A program made the translations under genes and the position numbers. Below are positions 16,762 through 27,709 of a DNA stretch of 64,000 nt, one piece after another. The first letter of the stretch is position 1. Each line of letters opens with the position of its first letter. The stretch comes from Bacteroidaceae bacterium (lineage in GTDB: Bacteria; Bacteroidota; Bacteroidia; Bacteroidales; Bacteroidaceae), in NCBI GenBank assembly GCA_017560125.1, contig JAFYOS010000016.1, forward strand, positions 20,571-84,570, in the 5' to 3' direction. The notes under the pieces were generated by a model. That model saw nothing but the letters and a program-made list of their open reading frames with translations. It did no database searches and was not told the DNA's origin.

Positions 16762-19221
16762 ATGAAAGCACTAAGAAATTTGTATATAACTCTGCGCAGT
16801 ATGCCTGTCGTAACGGGGTTGAACATCTTTGGCCTTGCCGTTGCAATTTCTGTAGCATATATGATATTTGTGCAAGTGAACCATGAACTTAGCTTCAATA
16901 AGGGGATAAAGGATGCCGACCGAACTGCTTTAATCATTAGCGACGGCGATTTTATGGGCGAGCGAACCATCCACACCAATATGTCGCGTGGCGCGGTGGA
17001 ATTTATACGCAACAGCGTGCCTATGGTCGAAAAGGTGGGCTCTATAAATATTCTCGGCGACCGACGCGGCGGTTGCACCGAGGACAATCCCGAAGGCTTT
17101 CTGTTCAATGTCAGCAATATTCTCTATCCTGCTACTACATTGGAAATGTTCGGATTCGAACTTGTAGAGGGCGACACTGCCTCACTCGCCACATACGGCA
17201 ATATGGCTGTCAGCGAAAGCTTTGCCCGCCGCCACAATCTGAAACTCGGTTCGCGTATAGGCCACACATACAACGAGGATATTCCTATCTTCAGCGAGGC
17301 ATACTGGAAGGGAACGGTAACGGCCATCTACCGCGACTTCCCTGAAAATTGCGACCTTGCGACACTCGATGCCATCGGCAATTTCGACAGAAATGATATT
17401 AGCGACTGGAGCAATTGGAATTTCCAAGTCTATGTAAAACTTGCAGACGGCTACACATTTGCCCAATTTGACAGCACACTGACGAAACTCTTTGTCGAGG
17501 AACAGGCGAGAATCAAACGCGACGGCGATCCCAAACGCTATTTTACCGTTCCGGTAAGTGAACTTTACTACAATCAGCCGGCAGAAATAAAGTATAGCCA
17601 TCCATCGTCGAAGGGCGACCTTTCAACCACTCTGTCGCTTGCCGCCATTGCTGTGGTGCTGCTGTTGGTGGCATTCATCAACTACTTGAACTTTGTGATG
17701 TCGCTTATCCCCATGCGTACACGAAGTGTGAATACACAACGCATAATGGGTGCGTCGGTCGAGTCGTTGCGCCTTGATTTTATCGCCGAGTCATTCCTCT
17801 TTCTGTTGGCGGCTGTGGTGCCGGCGCTCTTCATTGTTGCTGCTGTCGGCAAAAGCGGCCTTTCGTCGCTCTTTATAACATCGGTGGATATCGCGGAGCA
17901 TTGGGGCATAATGCTCGGAATAATTGTGGCAGGTGTGCTGCTGTCGCTGCTCGTTTCGCTCTATCCGGCGTTCTACATCACCTCCTTCTCGCCCGCATTT
18001 GCACTGAACGGCAATTTCGGACGTGGCAGAAAGGGCATCGCACTGCGTACACTGCTCATAGGAGTGCAGTTCTTCGTATGCTTCGTGCTTATAGTGGCGG
18101 CTCTTTTCATCTGGTTGCAGAACCGCTATCTGATGTCGGCAGACATGGGATTCAACCGCGAGCATCTGCTCACTGTGGAACTTCCGCAGAAGCAATATTT
18201 CCTTGAGGGGCAGACTCCACGCGACGAACTTGCCGACAAATTGATGCAGGGCGGTTATGTGAAGGATGTCGCCTTCTCCAACGGCGACTTCATAGCCAAC
18301 CGTCGCTGGACGGTGGGACGCACCATCAACGGCCCGCTACCCGAAAATGTGAGCAGGGATATTAACTTCTCACCGTTTCAGGTGTCGTGGAATTTCCTGC
18401 AGGTGATGGGCGTCGATGTTGTCGATGGGCGAGGCTTCTTGCCCGAAGATGTGCAGAGTGCCTGTGGCGGGCTTGTCTTTACCGAGGCTGCAAAGGCGCA
18501 GTATCATTTGACGACCGACAATAGCGTCGCTCCGCGAGGAATGGATGTCCCCATCGTAGGTTTCTGCCGCAATGTGAATGCACGCTCGCTGCACGAACAA
18601 CAGGGTGCCTTTGCCTTCTATTGCATGGGGCAGGACGAAATGGGAGTACCGGGCAAGAAGTTTTATGCCATGCGCAACCTCTACATACGCCTTGTGGCAG
18701 GTGCGGATGTAGCAGAGGCAGTGGAGCATATAAGAAAGTGTATAGTGGATTATTTCCCCGGCATTGCGCCTGCATCGTTCGATGTGGAGTTTTTCGACGA
18801 TGTGCTGCGCCGTCAGTACGAGAGGGAACAGCGCCTTGCTATGATGGTGGGACTGTTTGCAGCGGTGGTGATAATCGTGTCGCTCATGGGATTGTTCGCG
18901 GCAGTGCTGTTCGAGGTGAAATTCATGGAGCGAGAGATTGCCCTGCGTCGTGTGAACGGTGCCATGACAACCGACATATTCATGATGATAAATTGGAAAT
19001 ATATTAAAATCCTTATAATAAGTTATGTGTTTGCCACGCCCTTGTCCTGCCTGTTCGTAAACGGTTGGTTGCAGTCGTTTGCCTATAGGGTGGACCTCTA
19101 TTGGTGGGTATTCCTGTTGTCGTTCATAGCTGTTATTGCAGTTGCACTCTCTGTGGTAACCTTTACAGCGTGGCGGGTGGTGAACCGCAACCCGATAGAT
19201 GTTCTTGGCAAGGGAGATTGA
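16762..19221 (+). CDS. Long FtsX/MacB-type ABC permease 2 of locus 1
   Basis: The 819-residue product has the same two-unit layout as its neighbour and is clearly a paralogue: N-terminus GLNIFGLAVAISVAYMIFVQVNHELSFN.. against GLAIAIAASYILFVQSTYELGYN.., a central ...RTRSVNTQRIMGAS... block, and the C-terminal coupling segment KFMEREIALRRVNGAM. The periplasmic parts differ much more than the membrane parts. It begins 24 bases after the first permease and ends the operon; a strong hairpin follows. Two different permeases and one ATPase gene imply a heterodimeric permease. Confidence 0.9.
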   Translation: MKALRNLYITLRSMPVVTGLNIFGLAVAISVAYMIFVQVNHELSFNKGIKDADRTALIISDGDFMGERTIHTNMSRGAVEFIRNSVPMVEKVGSINILGDRRGGCTEDNPEGFLFNVSNILYPATTLEMFGFELVEGDTASLATYGNMAVSESFARRHNLKLGSRIGHTYNEDIPIFSEAYWKGTVTAIYRDFPENCDLATLDAIGNFDRNDISDWSNWNFQVYVKLADGYTFAQFDSTLTKLFVEEQARIKRDGDPKRYFTVPVSELYYNQPAEIKYSHPSSKGDLSTTLSLAAIAVVLLLVAFINYLNFVMSLIPMRTRSVNTQRIMGASVESLRLDFIAESFLFLLAAVVPALFIVAAVGKSGLSSLFITSVDIAEHWGIMLGIIVAGVLLSLLVSLYPAFYITSFSPAFALNGNFGRGRKGIALRTLLIGVQFFVCFVLIVAALFIWLQNRYLMSADMGFNREHLLTVELPQKQYFLEGQTPRDELADKLMQGGYVKDVAFSNGDFIANRRWTVGRTINGPLPENVSRDINFSPFQVSWNFLQVMGVDVVDGRGFLPEDVQSACGGLVFTEAAKAQYHLTTDNSVAPRGMDVPIVGFCRNVNARSLHEQQGAFAFYCMGQDEMGVPGKKFYAMRNLYIRLVAGADVAEAVEHIRKCIVDYFPGIAPASFDVEFFDDVLRRQYEREQRLAMMVGLFAAVVIIVSLMGLFAAVLFEVKFMEREIALRRVNGAMTTDIFMMINWKYIKILIISYVFATPLSCLFVNGWLQSFAYRVDLYWWVFLLSFIAVIAVALSVVTFTAWRVVNRNPIDVLGKGD

Positions 19222-19243
19222 GAAACCGTTTTTCAATACAAAG

Positions 19244-19292
19244 GCCGATGCTGCCGCTTCGTCGTGAGACGCAGCGGCAGCATTGGCTTTAT
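19244..19292. terminator. Long hairpin terminator between locus 1 and locus 2
   Basis: The arms starting GCCGATGCTGCCGCT and ending AGCGGCAGCATTGGC pair with one mismatch and are extended by CGTC/GACG around a GTGA loop, followed by TTTAT. It separates the convergent permease and kinase genes. Confidence 0.8.
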
Positions 19293-19302
19293 ATCCAGCT
19301 CC

Positions 19303-20619
19303 CTATCTACCGGGGAATGTAATGGTGAATCGTGTCAGGCCGTCGTTGTCGGTCTGTAGTGTGAAGTGGCAACCGTGGCTGCTTAGTATTTCGCGGGTGA
19401 AGATAAGGCCTATTCCCTGTCCACCGACCTTGGTGGTGAAGAAGGGGCTGAAGAGGTTGCGCTCGACCTCTTTATCTATGCCGCGACCGTTGTCGGTTAT
19501 TATTATCTGCGAGGGCGAGGGGAGGGTGGTGATGCTTATCTCGCCGTTCTGCTCGATGCTCTCCACCGAGTTCTTTATTACGTTTACAAGCACCTGTTCG
19601 AGCAGCGTGGCATCTATGTTGGCGGGTACGGGCTCGGCCGATAGTGCCATTTTCAGTGTGATGTCGTGCTCGCGGCACATGTTTTCCATGAACAGCTTGC
19701 ATCGTTCTATGCAGTCGTTCAGGTCGCTCTCTTTCAGTATGGGCTTGGGGATTTTCACCACGTCGGCGAATCGGGTGATGAAACGGCTCATGCTGTAGCC
19801 GCGCTCTTCGCACACCTCCATCACCTTGCACAGTTCCTCGGCATCGCTCTGCATTGTTTCGGGCGTCATGGTGCGCAGCGCCTCGCTTGCCGAGTCGAGC
19901 GTCGATGTTATTCCGCCCATGGTGTTGTTCACCTCGTGGGCAATCATGCGTATCACTTTTTCGTAGGCACTCTTTTCGGCGCGATGCAGCTCCTCGGTCA
20001 TGGGTTCTATGAGCACGAAGGGATGGGCGAATCCTCTGTCGCGGAACGACAGACGCGAGCAGTTATAGACCTCTGTTCCGTTGAGCCTTATGGTCTGCGA
20101 TTTTTCGTCGTCAATCTTGGCTATCTCTTCGGCCAGTCGGGAGCCCACCGTTTGCAGTTGCTTACCAATGGCCTCGTCGCCTGCTGCCAGGAATTTTTTT
20201 GCCGAGGGGTTCATGGTTGTTATCTTGCCATCGAAATCGAGGATTATCACTCCCATTGGCGAGGCGTTGATGAGCAGGTCGAGGAAGTGGTTCTGCTCCC
20301 TGAGGCGCAGGCGCTCGTTCTTCATCTGCTTCATCATGCGGTTGAAGATGGCTACAATGCGGTCGGCCTCGCGTTGTCCCACGGGCGACAGCTGGCTGCT
20401 GAAATCCTGTTCGTGCAGCAGCTCCATACCGTCCGAAATGCTCTTCATGGGCTTCACCACCTTGCGATAGAAGTAGAAAAGGAAGACGATGCATGCCAAT
20501 GTGAGTGCTTCGGTCAGATAGAATATTGCGCCGCTATGCTGGGGCGTTTGCACTATGAGCAACACCCACACTGCTATAAGCAGCGATACGAGAATGAGGA
20601 ACAGGGTACGCAGTCGCAT
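19303..20619 (-). CDS. NtrB-like sensor histidine kinase of ABC locus 2
   Basis: A 438-residue kinase: TM1 (about 5-23), a loop of some ten residues (TPQHSGAIFY), TM2 (about 33-51), HAMP-like linker, PAS domain (about 107-210, LLINASPMGVIILDFDGKITTMNPSA), dimerisation box MIAHEVNNTMGG with phospho-acceptor His228, and the ATPase domain (VIKNSVES; DNGRGID; GGQGIGLIFTREIL). The tiny external loop leaves little room for ligand binding outside the membrane. The HEVNN box is that of NtrB/AtoS-like kinases, which partner sigma-54 activators. The gene lies 17 bases after the NtrC-type regulator gene, forming its cognate pair. Confidence 0.92.
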   Translation of the reverse strand: MRLRTLFLILVSLLIAVWVLLIVQTPQHSGAIFYLTEALTLACIVFLFYFYRKVVKPMKSISDGMELLHEQDFSSQLSPVGQREADRIVAIFNRMMKQMKNERLRLREQNHFLDLLINASPMGVIILDFDGKITTMNPSAKKFLAAGDEAIGKQLQTVGSRLAEEIAKIDDEKSQTIRLNGTEVYNCSRLSFRDRGFAHPFVLIEPMTEELHRAEKSAYEKVIRMIAHEVNNTMGGITSTLDSASEALRTMTPETMQSDAEELCKVMEVCEERGYSMSRFITRFADVVKIPKPILKESDLNDCIERCKLFMENMCREHDITLKMALSAEPVPANIDATLLEQVLVNVIKNSVESIEQNGEISITTLPSPSQIIITDNGRGIDKEVERNLFSPFFTTKVGGQGIGLIFTREILSSHGCHFTLQTDNDGLTRFTITFPGR

Positions 20620-20636
20620 GGGCGGGTGTTGTAGTT

Positions 20637-21995
<1,359 letters not shown>

Positions 21996-22000
21996 GGTTA

Positions 22001-22008
22001 CAAATTTA
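22001..22008 (-). promoter_or_regulatory. Possible -7 element before the ntrC-like gene
   Basis: TAAATTTG on the minus strand fits TAnnTTTG and lies only 6 bases before the regulator start codon, in the 54-base gap after the last permease. It could allow sigma-54-independent expression of the two-component system, but the leader would be almost absent and no -33 element is clear. Confidence 0.25.
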
Positions 22009-22049
22009 CTGTTTATTTTATAGACTGCTTCTATTTATCGTCATTTATT

Positions 22050-23390
22050 TTATTCCTTCAGTGCGTCGGCGGGGCTGCTCTTTACCGATGCGGCAACGGG
22101 CAGGCTTGCTCCTACAGCGCACACCGCCATTATGAACAGGTAGCTTATGCCGCTTACGATGAGGAAGTGGGGCACGGGCTTGTTGTACCATGCGAGGGTT
22201 TCACCTATGGGCTTAAAGCCGTTGCCATGGAAGCCTATAGGCTCGGCAAAGCCGCTTATGTATATATAGTGTATGAGTAGGGGCATTGCAAACGCAAAGG
22301 CTATGGTGGCAAGTATTGTCGCCTCGGTTACGAACTGCCCTACGATGGTGGCACGGGTGGCGCCCACGCTCTGCATGATGCCTATCTCCTGGCGGCGGGC
22401 AACGGCTCGTACCCAAAATGTGCCGATGATTCCCAACAGCGCGCATAGCAGTGCAAACGACGAGAGGATGATGTTTTTGCGATATTTATTTGTTATTCCT
22501 TGCATCTTCTCATATTGTTTTATCTTCTCGGCGTGCGAAGTGATGGTGTGGCAATAGATATTTCCTCCTCTCAGTGTGGGCATAATCTCGTTGCGGAATT
22601 TTTTTTCAAATTCGTCCTTGTCAGTCCCTTTCTTCACCTTAATATGCAGGTCGTAGTTCGCAAGAATTATTTGGGGTAAACGGGGCGATAATCTGTCGGG
22701 GAAAACAGCCGATGCATCGGGGTCGTGATATGTATGAACCTGAACATCCTTAAATATTCCTTTTACGGTATATTTTATTTTATGATTCGAATAATTATTC
22801 TCTTGTTCTATTTCCTTGCCTATTGCGTTGTCTGTTCCGAATAGCTCTTTGGCAAGGCTTTCCGAAATATAGATGCAGTCCCAGCCTCTCTCTATTTCTA
22901 TGATTTTATTTGTGCGTGCATCTGCGATGCCGTATGTGGCAAAGAAATTACTGTTTTCGGTTTCGTAGCAACTGAAATATTTTATAGTGGTTTCTGTTTT
23001 TTTGTTGTCGGCGCGCATGGTGCTGTCGATGATATAATTGTTGTATGAAGCAGTATTGCCACCCGGGAAACCGTGCAACAGGGCGTAGCTCTCCACTTCG
23101 GGCAGCGACTCAATCTGTTGCAGCATTTGTATGAATTTTTCTCCCGCTTCTTGGTTGCTGTACCCCTCGAAGCGTGTGTCGTGCTTGCGGCTTTTTTCTT
23201 TGTATCTTTCAAGGTCTATTATATATACGTCCTCGGCGTCGTAGCCTTTGTCTATGTTGTTGCGGCTAGTGATGTTGAACAGCGGGTCGATGGCGAGCCA
23301 TATGCATATGCTCACTACGAACAGTTCAAGGAATATCCATGCGTTTTCTTTGCGCTCGTTCCATATCTGGTGCAGGATTTTTGTTATCAT
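22050..23390 (-). CDS. Type B FtsX-like permease of pair 6 (tolC unit)
   Basis: The 446-residue product begins MITKILHQIWNERKENAWIFLELF, the hallmark of the type B permeases here, with one N-terminal helix, a periplasmic domain (about 45-310) and three C-terminal helices. The coupling helix ARRQEIGIMQSVGATRAT precedes the second C-terminal helix, and the chain ends in PADALKE. The closest relative in the window by layout is the pair 1 type B protein (IIGTFWVRAVARRQEIGIMQS against IFGTFWLRASARRREIGIMQS). It follows its type A partner after 12 bases and is followed by the regulator gene after 54, so the two-component genes may be reached by read-through. Confidence 0.88.
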   Translation of the reverse strand: MITKILHQIWNERKENAWIFLELFVVSICIWLAIDPLFNITSRNNIDKGYDAEDVYIIDLERYKEKSRKHDTRFEGYSNQEAGEKFIQMLQQIESLPEVESYALLHGFPGGNTASYNNYIIDSTMRADNKKTETTIKYFSCYETENSNFFATYGIADARTNKIIEIERGWDCIYISESLAKELFGTDNAIGKEIEQENNYSNHKIKYTVKGIFKDVQVHTYHDPDASAVFPDRLSPRLPQIILANYDLHIKVKKGTDKDEFEKKFRNEIMPTLRGGNIYCHTITSHAEKIKQYEKMQGITNKYRKNIILSSFALLCALLGIIGTFWVRAVARRQEIGIMQSVGATRATIVGQFVTEATILATIAFAFAMPLLIHYIYISGFAEPIGFHGNGFKPIGETLAWYNKPVPHFLIVSGISYLFIMAVCAVGASLPVAASVKSSPADALKE

Positions 23391-23402
23391 GGGTGGGTAT
23401 GT

Positions 23403-24722
23403 TTATCTTTTATGATACAGTGATTCTATAATGTTTCTCTTCAGCGCAAGCAGGGTAGGCACAAGCGCCGAAGCGATGTTTAGTAGCAATGCGAGTAGCA
23501 ACACCGATGCAATAACTGTGGGGTTGAAAAGCATTTCCAGTGTTATTCCCCTGGCTATGGTGTCGTTGCTTATTTCTTCGTCTAAAAGGGTTACTATCCA
23601 ATCACAATTTTTATATACGATTATGTAGGTAAGTATAAACCCGATGATTGCTCCTATGGCAGTGAAGAGCATGTTTTCGTACAGCACCTGCGTTATTATC
23701 TGCCTGTTTGTAGCACCGTAGGCCTTGCGTACACCTATTTCGGCCAGGCGGCTGTTCATGCGCGTGGATATCAGGCCGCAAAGGTTCAGCGCGGGGATTA
23801 ACAGGAAGGCAAGCAGCAGATAGATATACTCCAGTATGGCTGTGAACAGGTTGCTGTCGTGTTTCACATCCATTGCCTTTTGCCAGTACTCGTAGATATT
23901 TATTTCTATTTTATTTTTGGTCGCGCCATTCTGTTGTAATATTCTTTTATATATCTCTTCAACCTCTTTTTTTATGGAGTCGCTTTGTTCGGCTGTCTCG
24001 GCAAGGGCGTACATGCATGTATGCCCACCGCTTATTATTTCGTTGGCATCTATATTGTAGAATTTATCTTCGTCGAAGTATCGCGCGTGATGTATGGATA
24101 CGAATATATTGCCGGCCGATGGGGTATTTGTAAGGCATGTGCGCTGGTCTTCTACCACTCCCACTATGCTGTAACTGTCTGTATCAATGTATATGTGTCG
24201 TCCTACAACCTTTGTGGTTGCAAACAGCTTCTTGGCAAGCGAGGCGGTGATGACTGCTACGGGGCTATGTTCCTCCTCTTTGGTGAAAGGGCGTCCCTGC
24301 ACGAAGCGGAAATTGAATAACTGCCAATAACCGCAATCGACGTAGGCCGGCAGTTCGAATATTGTGGTGGTGCTGTTGTCGGACGATATTTCGCATATAT
24401 GCTCAAGGGTGCTGTATAGCCCCTCTTCGCGTACTCCGACCTTTTTCAATAGCTTCGATTCCTGCTTCAACTGTTCTATGCATTTCAGCTTAGGGTAATC
24501 TATTCTGCCGCTTCCGTTTTCATTGCGTTCAATGATTTCTGAAAATATGAGCAATCGGTTGCGCTGCTCTTCGGGGTAGAGCGGCCCCAGTTTTATGTAT
24601 AGTATGACGAAAATGGTCATGGCCATTGCTATGCTTGCGGCTGTTCCTGCGATGTATATGCCAGTGAACAGTCGCTGCTGCTTCATCATTGTCCATGCTT
24701 GGCGAAAAAATTGTCTTATCAT
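23403..24722 (-). CDS. Type A FtsX-like permease of pair 6 (tolC unit)
   Basis: A 439-residue type A permease starting MIRQFFRQAWTMMKQQRLFTGIYIAGTAASIAM, with an N-terminal helix, a periplasmic domain (about 45-285) and three C-terminal helices. The coupling segment NSRLAEIGVRKAYGATNRQI carries the GVR(K/R)AYGA motif that marks all six type A proteins. It lies 44 bases after the tolC gene, the only pair not in the long permease unit, so its supply is tied to the channel rather than to the adaptor. Confidence 0.88.
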   Translation of the reverse strand: MIRQFFRQAWTMMKQQRLFTGIYIAGTAASIAMAMTIFVILYIKLGPLYPEEQRNRLLIFSEIIERNENGSGRIDYPKLKCIEQLKQESKLLKKVGVREEGLYSTLEHICEISSDNSTTTIFELPAYVDCGYWQLFNFRFVQGRPFTKEEEHSPVAVITASLAKKLFATTKVVGRHIYIDTDSYSIVGVVEDQRTCLTNTPSAGNIFVSIHHARYFDEDKFYNIDANEIISGGHTCMYALAETAEQSDSIKKEVEEIYKRILQQNGATKNKIEINIYEYWQKAMDVKHDSNLFTAILEYIYLLLAFLLIPALNLCGLISTRMNSRLAEIGVRKAYGATNRQIITQVLYENMLFTAIGAIIGFILTYIIVYKNCDWIVTLLDEEISNDTIARGITLEMLFNPTVIASVLLLALLLNIASALVPTLLALKRNIIESLYHKR

Positions 24723-24766
24723 GGTTGGTTGTGGGTGTCTTGCCCTTTATATAATTGTTACAAATA

Positions 24767-26257
24767 TCACGAATTATTTTTACTTCGTTTAATTATTTTC
24801 TCGAAATCTGCATCGATGTTTGTGTTGCGCTCCCAGTCCCATAGGGTGATGCTGCGTATCTTGTAATAGTAGTACCAATAGTACATAAGCTCGGAAATGT
24901 GGTTGCGGCGTGCCTGGTCCTTGCTCACCTGGGCATCGTTCAGGTCGAGGGTGCTTATCTTGCCTATGATGAAGGTCTCGACGTTTGTCATGTAGCGTCG
25001 GCGGGCGATGGTGTCGGCCTCTTGTGCTATTTCGAGCTGCGTGCGCTGGTTGTTGAACTGCTCGACAAGGATGAACAAGTTCTGTTTGAAGTTGAGCATC
25101 TCCTGTTCAATGCGGCTGGCGGTTATCTCGCGGTAGCTCTCGGCCATGCGCAGTCGGCCGCGGCGTTTGCCCCAGTCGATAAGTGGTATTTGAAGCCCAA
25201 CTTGCACATATTGGTTGTCGTTCAGACGGTCGTAGGCTGGTTCAATGTCGCGATCGACGCCGCTCAATCCCACCTGTGCGGTCAGGTTTATCTGTCGCAG
25301 GTTGCCCTTGGCGCTGGCTACGTCGTAGTCGGCTTGCAGGCGACGGCGTTCAAGGTTTTTTGTGATGGAATTGTTTTCCAATGCCTTCTGAAGGACGTCG
25401 TCGTATATCAGTGCGATGGGCGAGAGCGTGTCGGGCTGCATGGGCTCTATCTCGCTATTCTCGTCGAGTGCAAGGAAGGAGCGCAGGGTGAACATGGCGC
25501 TCTTCATGTTGCTTTCATTCTCGGTGAGGGTGCTGCGGGCGTTCAGTGTGTTCAGGCGCAGCTGCAACAGGTCGTTGTCGCTTATCTTGCCCATGTCGTG
25601 CTTGGTGCGTGCCACCTCGTAGAGCTTTTCGGCGTTGTTGAGGTTTTGTCGGGCGATGCTCACATTCTCTTTGGCCAGCAGCAGGTTGAAAAAATAGTTG
25701 ATGGCGCTCATGGTCACCTGTTCGGTGGCAGTCAGGAAGTTGGCCTTGGCCTCGGCATAGCGTATGGGCTCTATGCGGCGGTTCCACTTGGTGCTGTTCA
25801 CTCCGAAGATGGGTTGGTTCAGGGTGAGGGCTATGGGGGTGCTCATGTAGCGCTGTTGCTTGTCGCCGCTAAGGGTTTTCAGGTAGTCGAGCGAGGAATT
25901 CAGCGACAGGGTTCCGCCTGTAGCCCATATATTCTGTTGCACCGACAGCTTGCCATACATCTGCATGTAGTTGTTGCGCACGAAGGTGTATGTACCATCG
26001 CTGTTCTGATAGCTGTTGTAGCTCTTGCTGTAGCTGGGCGCTGTTGCCTGGAAATTTATTTCGGGCAGAAGGCCGGCGCGATAGATGCGATACTGCCAAT
26101 AGGCCGAGCGCAATTCGTCTAGGGCTACGGCGGCGTCGAGGCTCTGTGTGCGTGCCAGCAGTATGGTTTCTTCGAGGGTCAGGTGCATGACGTTGCTGTT
26201 TGCACCAATGGCGATGGTGGCAAGCAGTGTCATTACAAGGGTGGTCAGTCGTTTCAT
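24767..26257 (-). CDS. TolC-like outer-membrane channel of ABC locus 2
   Basis: The 496-residue protein has a signal peptide (MKRLTTLVMTLLATIAIGANS) and the OEP-family layout: a first helix-rich repeat, a beta-rich stretch of aromatic and Asn residues (about 70-115, NYMQMYGKLSVQQNIWATGGTLSL), coiled-coil helices with TKHDMGKISDNDLLQLRL, and a second repeat with FIIGKISTLDLNDAQVSKDQARR. It is the only outer-membrane channel in locus 2. A sigma-54 promoter begins about 24 bases upstream of its start codon. It leads a unit of tolC, permease pair 6 and, probably, the regulator and kinase genes. Confidence 0.9.
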   Translation of the reverse strand: MKRLTTLVMTLLATIAIGANSNVMHLTLEETILLARTQSLDAAVALDELRSAYWQYRIYRAGLLPEINFQATAPSYSKSYNSYQNSDGTYTFVRNNYMQMYGKLSVQQNIWATGGTLSLNSSLDYLKTLSGDKQQRYMSTPIALTLNQPIFGVNSTKWNRRIEPIRYAEAKANFLTATEQVTMSAINYFFNLLLAKENVSIARQNLNNAEKLYEVARTKHDMGKISDNDLLQLRLNTLNARSTLTENESNMKSAMFTLRSFLALDENSEIEPMQPDTLSPIALIYDDVLQKALENNSITKNLERRRLQADYDVASAKGNLRQINLTAQVGLSGVDRDIEPAYDRLNDNQYVQVGLQIPLIDWGKRRGRLRMAESYREITASRIEQEMLNFKQNLFILVEQFNNQRTQLEIAQEADTIARRRYMTNVETFIIGKISTLDLNDAQVSKDQARRNHISELMYYWYYYYKIRSITLWDWERNTNIDADFEKIIKRSKNNS

Positions 26258-26280
26258 ATTATATTTTTTTATTTGTATAG

Positions 26281-26299
26281 TATCAAAATGCGTGCCAAA
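26281..26299 (-). promoter_or_regulatory. Sigma-54 (-24/-12) promoter of the tolC-permease unit
   Basis: On the minus strand the sequence reads TTTGGCACG, four bases, then TTGATA, so GG is followed by ten bases and then G of the -12 element. It matches the classical TTGGCACG-N4-TTGC pattern except for A in place of C at -12. The expected start site leaves a leader of roughly 15 bases before tolC. A near-identical copy precedes the adaptor gene of the same locus. Confidence 0.85.
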
Positions 26300-26342
26300 G
26301 TATTATTCCCTTGTTTATTAGTGTGTTAGCTGTTTTTGTGGG

Positions 26343-26377
26343 TGTCCGTTTTCGGACAGTATGTTCGCTTTTGTACG
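26343..26377. promoter_or_regulatory. Tandem activator sites upstream of the tolC sigma-54 promoter
   Basis: A perfect dyad TGTCCG-TTTT-CGGACA (26343-26358) is followed 19 bases away, centre to centre, by a degenerate copy TGTTCG-CTTT-TGTACG (26362-26377). The dyad begins 44 bases upstream of the -24 element. The same two sites, order and distances occur at the other sigma-54 promoter, pointing to the linked NtrC-type protein. Confidence 0.8.
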
Positions 26378-26426
26378 GTGCTGGGGTATTTATTGCTATT
26401 ATTGTTTTTTCATGTATCGCATAAAA

Positions 26427-26841
26427 TTATTCCTCTCTTAGTGCATCGGCGGGTTGTATTCGTGTAGCGCGATAGACGGGAATCCATGTGCCAATGATGG
26501 TAATCAGCAGCATTGCCACGTAGGTGATAGCCGTCACCCATGCAAAATGGATGTAGAAATTGTTCACTCCATACTCGGGGTTGGGCGTGAAACACTCCTT
26601 GTCGAAATAGCATACACCGGGCTGGGCGAAACCTTCGGTTACCACGAAATGCAGCACAATGGGCATTGCCGTAGCAAATGCCAATGTGAGCAGAATGAGT
26701 GCTTCGGTGATGTACTGCTTCACCACACGGCTGCGCGATGCGCCCATGCTGCACATGATGCCTATGTCGCTGCGGCGGTTATCCATTCGTGTCCAGAATG
26801 TGCCAAGCATGCACAGGAATATGCAGGCGAGGGCGAAACTG
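26427..26841. repeat. Direct repeat R1, copy 1 (3-prime end of pair 5 type B gene)
   Basis: About 415 bases that align without gaps to 29059-29473, with roughly nine in ten bases the same by eye. It codes for the C-terminal membrane part. Differences are mostly third-position changes, so the amino-acid sequence is even better kept. Confidence 0.85.
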
Positions 26842-27707
26842 CAGAAAATGAATTTCGGGCGCAGAGTGCTTGCTGCTATCTTGCTCGTTGAACTGTTTTT
26901 CAGATACTCGTCTATGCTAAGCAGCTTAATCTCCTCTATGAATTTGCCGCACTCATCCTCGTTCAACATGTTATTGAGCTTTTGCGCGAAGAGCCTCCTG
27001 TCTGTGCCCTTTTGCAGTTTCACAATTATTTTGTTGGAGAGGCTCGAATAGAACCAGTCTTCTTCTATATTTATAAGATATATTATCGATGGTAGCGGTT
27101 CCACATAATCGTTTATTTTGTAATCCTCGTACACGCCTATAATCTCGCGTTCCTCCATGGGTTTTTTGCCAATGACCTCTGTGGTGCCGTAGGTGTTTAT
27201 TGCTGCCGATTTTGATACCAGTATTTGTGTCGCAGGGTTTATATTTTCGGGAAGCGTGAGCAGTTTGCCGCTGTTTGCATCCTTCAGCCCCAGGGTGTGA
27301 AGGGCATTTCTATCCCAATTCCATAGATAATGAAATGCGAGTACTACATGCATCCCTTCCTGTTTATCGGGATCGGCGTACAGGGCGTCGCTTACAGATG
27401 TGGCATTGCCGTTGAAATTGGTTGTCAGCATGGTGGTAATATGATTTTCAACCTCGGGCATCTTCTCTATCTTGTGTAGTATGTTCCTGAACACATCGAG
27501 ATTATTTTCTGCGCTAACGTCGCACCTTAATTCGATAAAATATCTATCCTCCTTTTCGTAGTTGTCGGGGATGGCCTTTGTGGCATAGATAACATACAGC
27601 GGGTCGATGAGCATCCACAGAAAGACGGCTATAACAAGAAGCTCGGCAAATATCCAACTGTTTTGCCAGCGCTGGTTCCATATTTGGTGCAATATATTCT
27701 TTATCAT
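26427..27707 (-). CDS. Type B FtsX-like permease of pair 5
   Basis: The 426-residue type B protein starts MIKNILHQIWNQRWQNSWIFAELLVIA and ends in RIQPADALREE. From about residue 290 to the end it is nearly identical to the pair 4 type B protein, including the coupling helix NRRSDIGIMCSMGASRSRVV and the external loop FTPNPEYGVNNFYIHFAW, while the periplasmic domain (about 45-275) is quite different. It is the last gene of the long permease unit, begins 2 bases after its type A partner, and its stop is followed by the regulatory region of the tolC unit. Confidence 0.88.
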   Translation of the reverse strand: MIKNILHQIWNQRWQNSWIFAELLVIAVFLWMLIDPLYVIYATKAIPDNYEKEDRYFIELRCDVSAENNLDVFRNILHKIEKMPEVENHITTMLTTNFNGNATSVSDALYADPDKQEGMHVVLAFHYLWNWDRNALHTLGLKDANSGKLLTLPENINPATQILVSKSAAINTYGTTEVIGKKPMEEREIIGVYEDYKINDYVEPLPSIIYLINIEEDWFYSSLSNKIIVKLQKGTDRRLFAQKLNNMLNEDECGKFIEEIKLLSIDEYLKNSSTSKIAASTLRPKFIFCSFALACIFLCMLGTFWTRMDNRRSDIGIMCSMGASRSRVVKQYITEALILLTLAFATAMPIVLHFVVTEGFAQPGVCYFDKECFTPNPEYGVNNFYIHFAWVTAITYVAMLLITIIGTWIPVYRATRIQPADALREE

Positions 27708-27709
27708 AC

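Noticed and set aside
24899-26122. 407-codon open frame on the plus strand opposite the tolC gene
   Set aside because: It is antisense to a clear OEP-family protein, has no recognisable domain and its residue pattern is that of a codon shadow.
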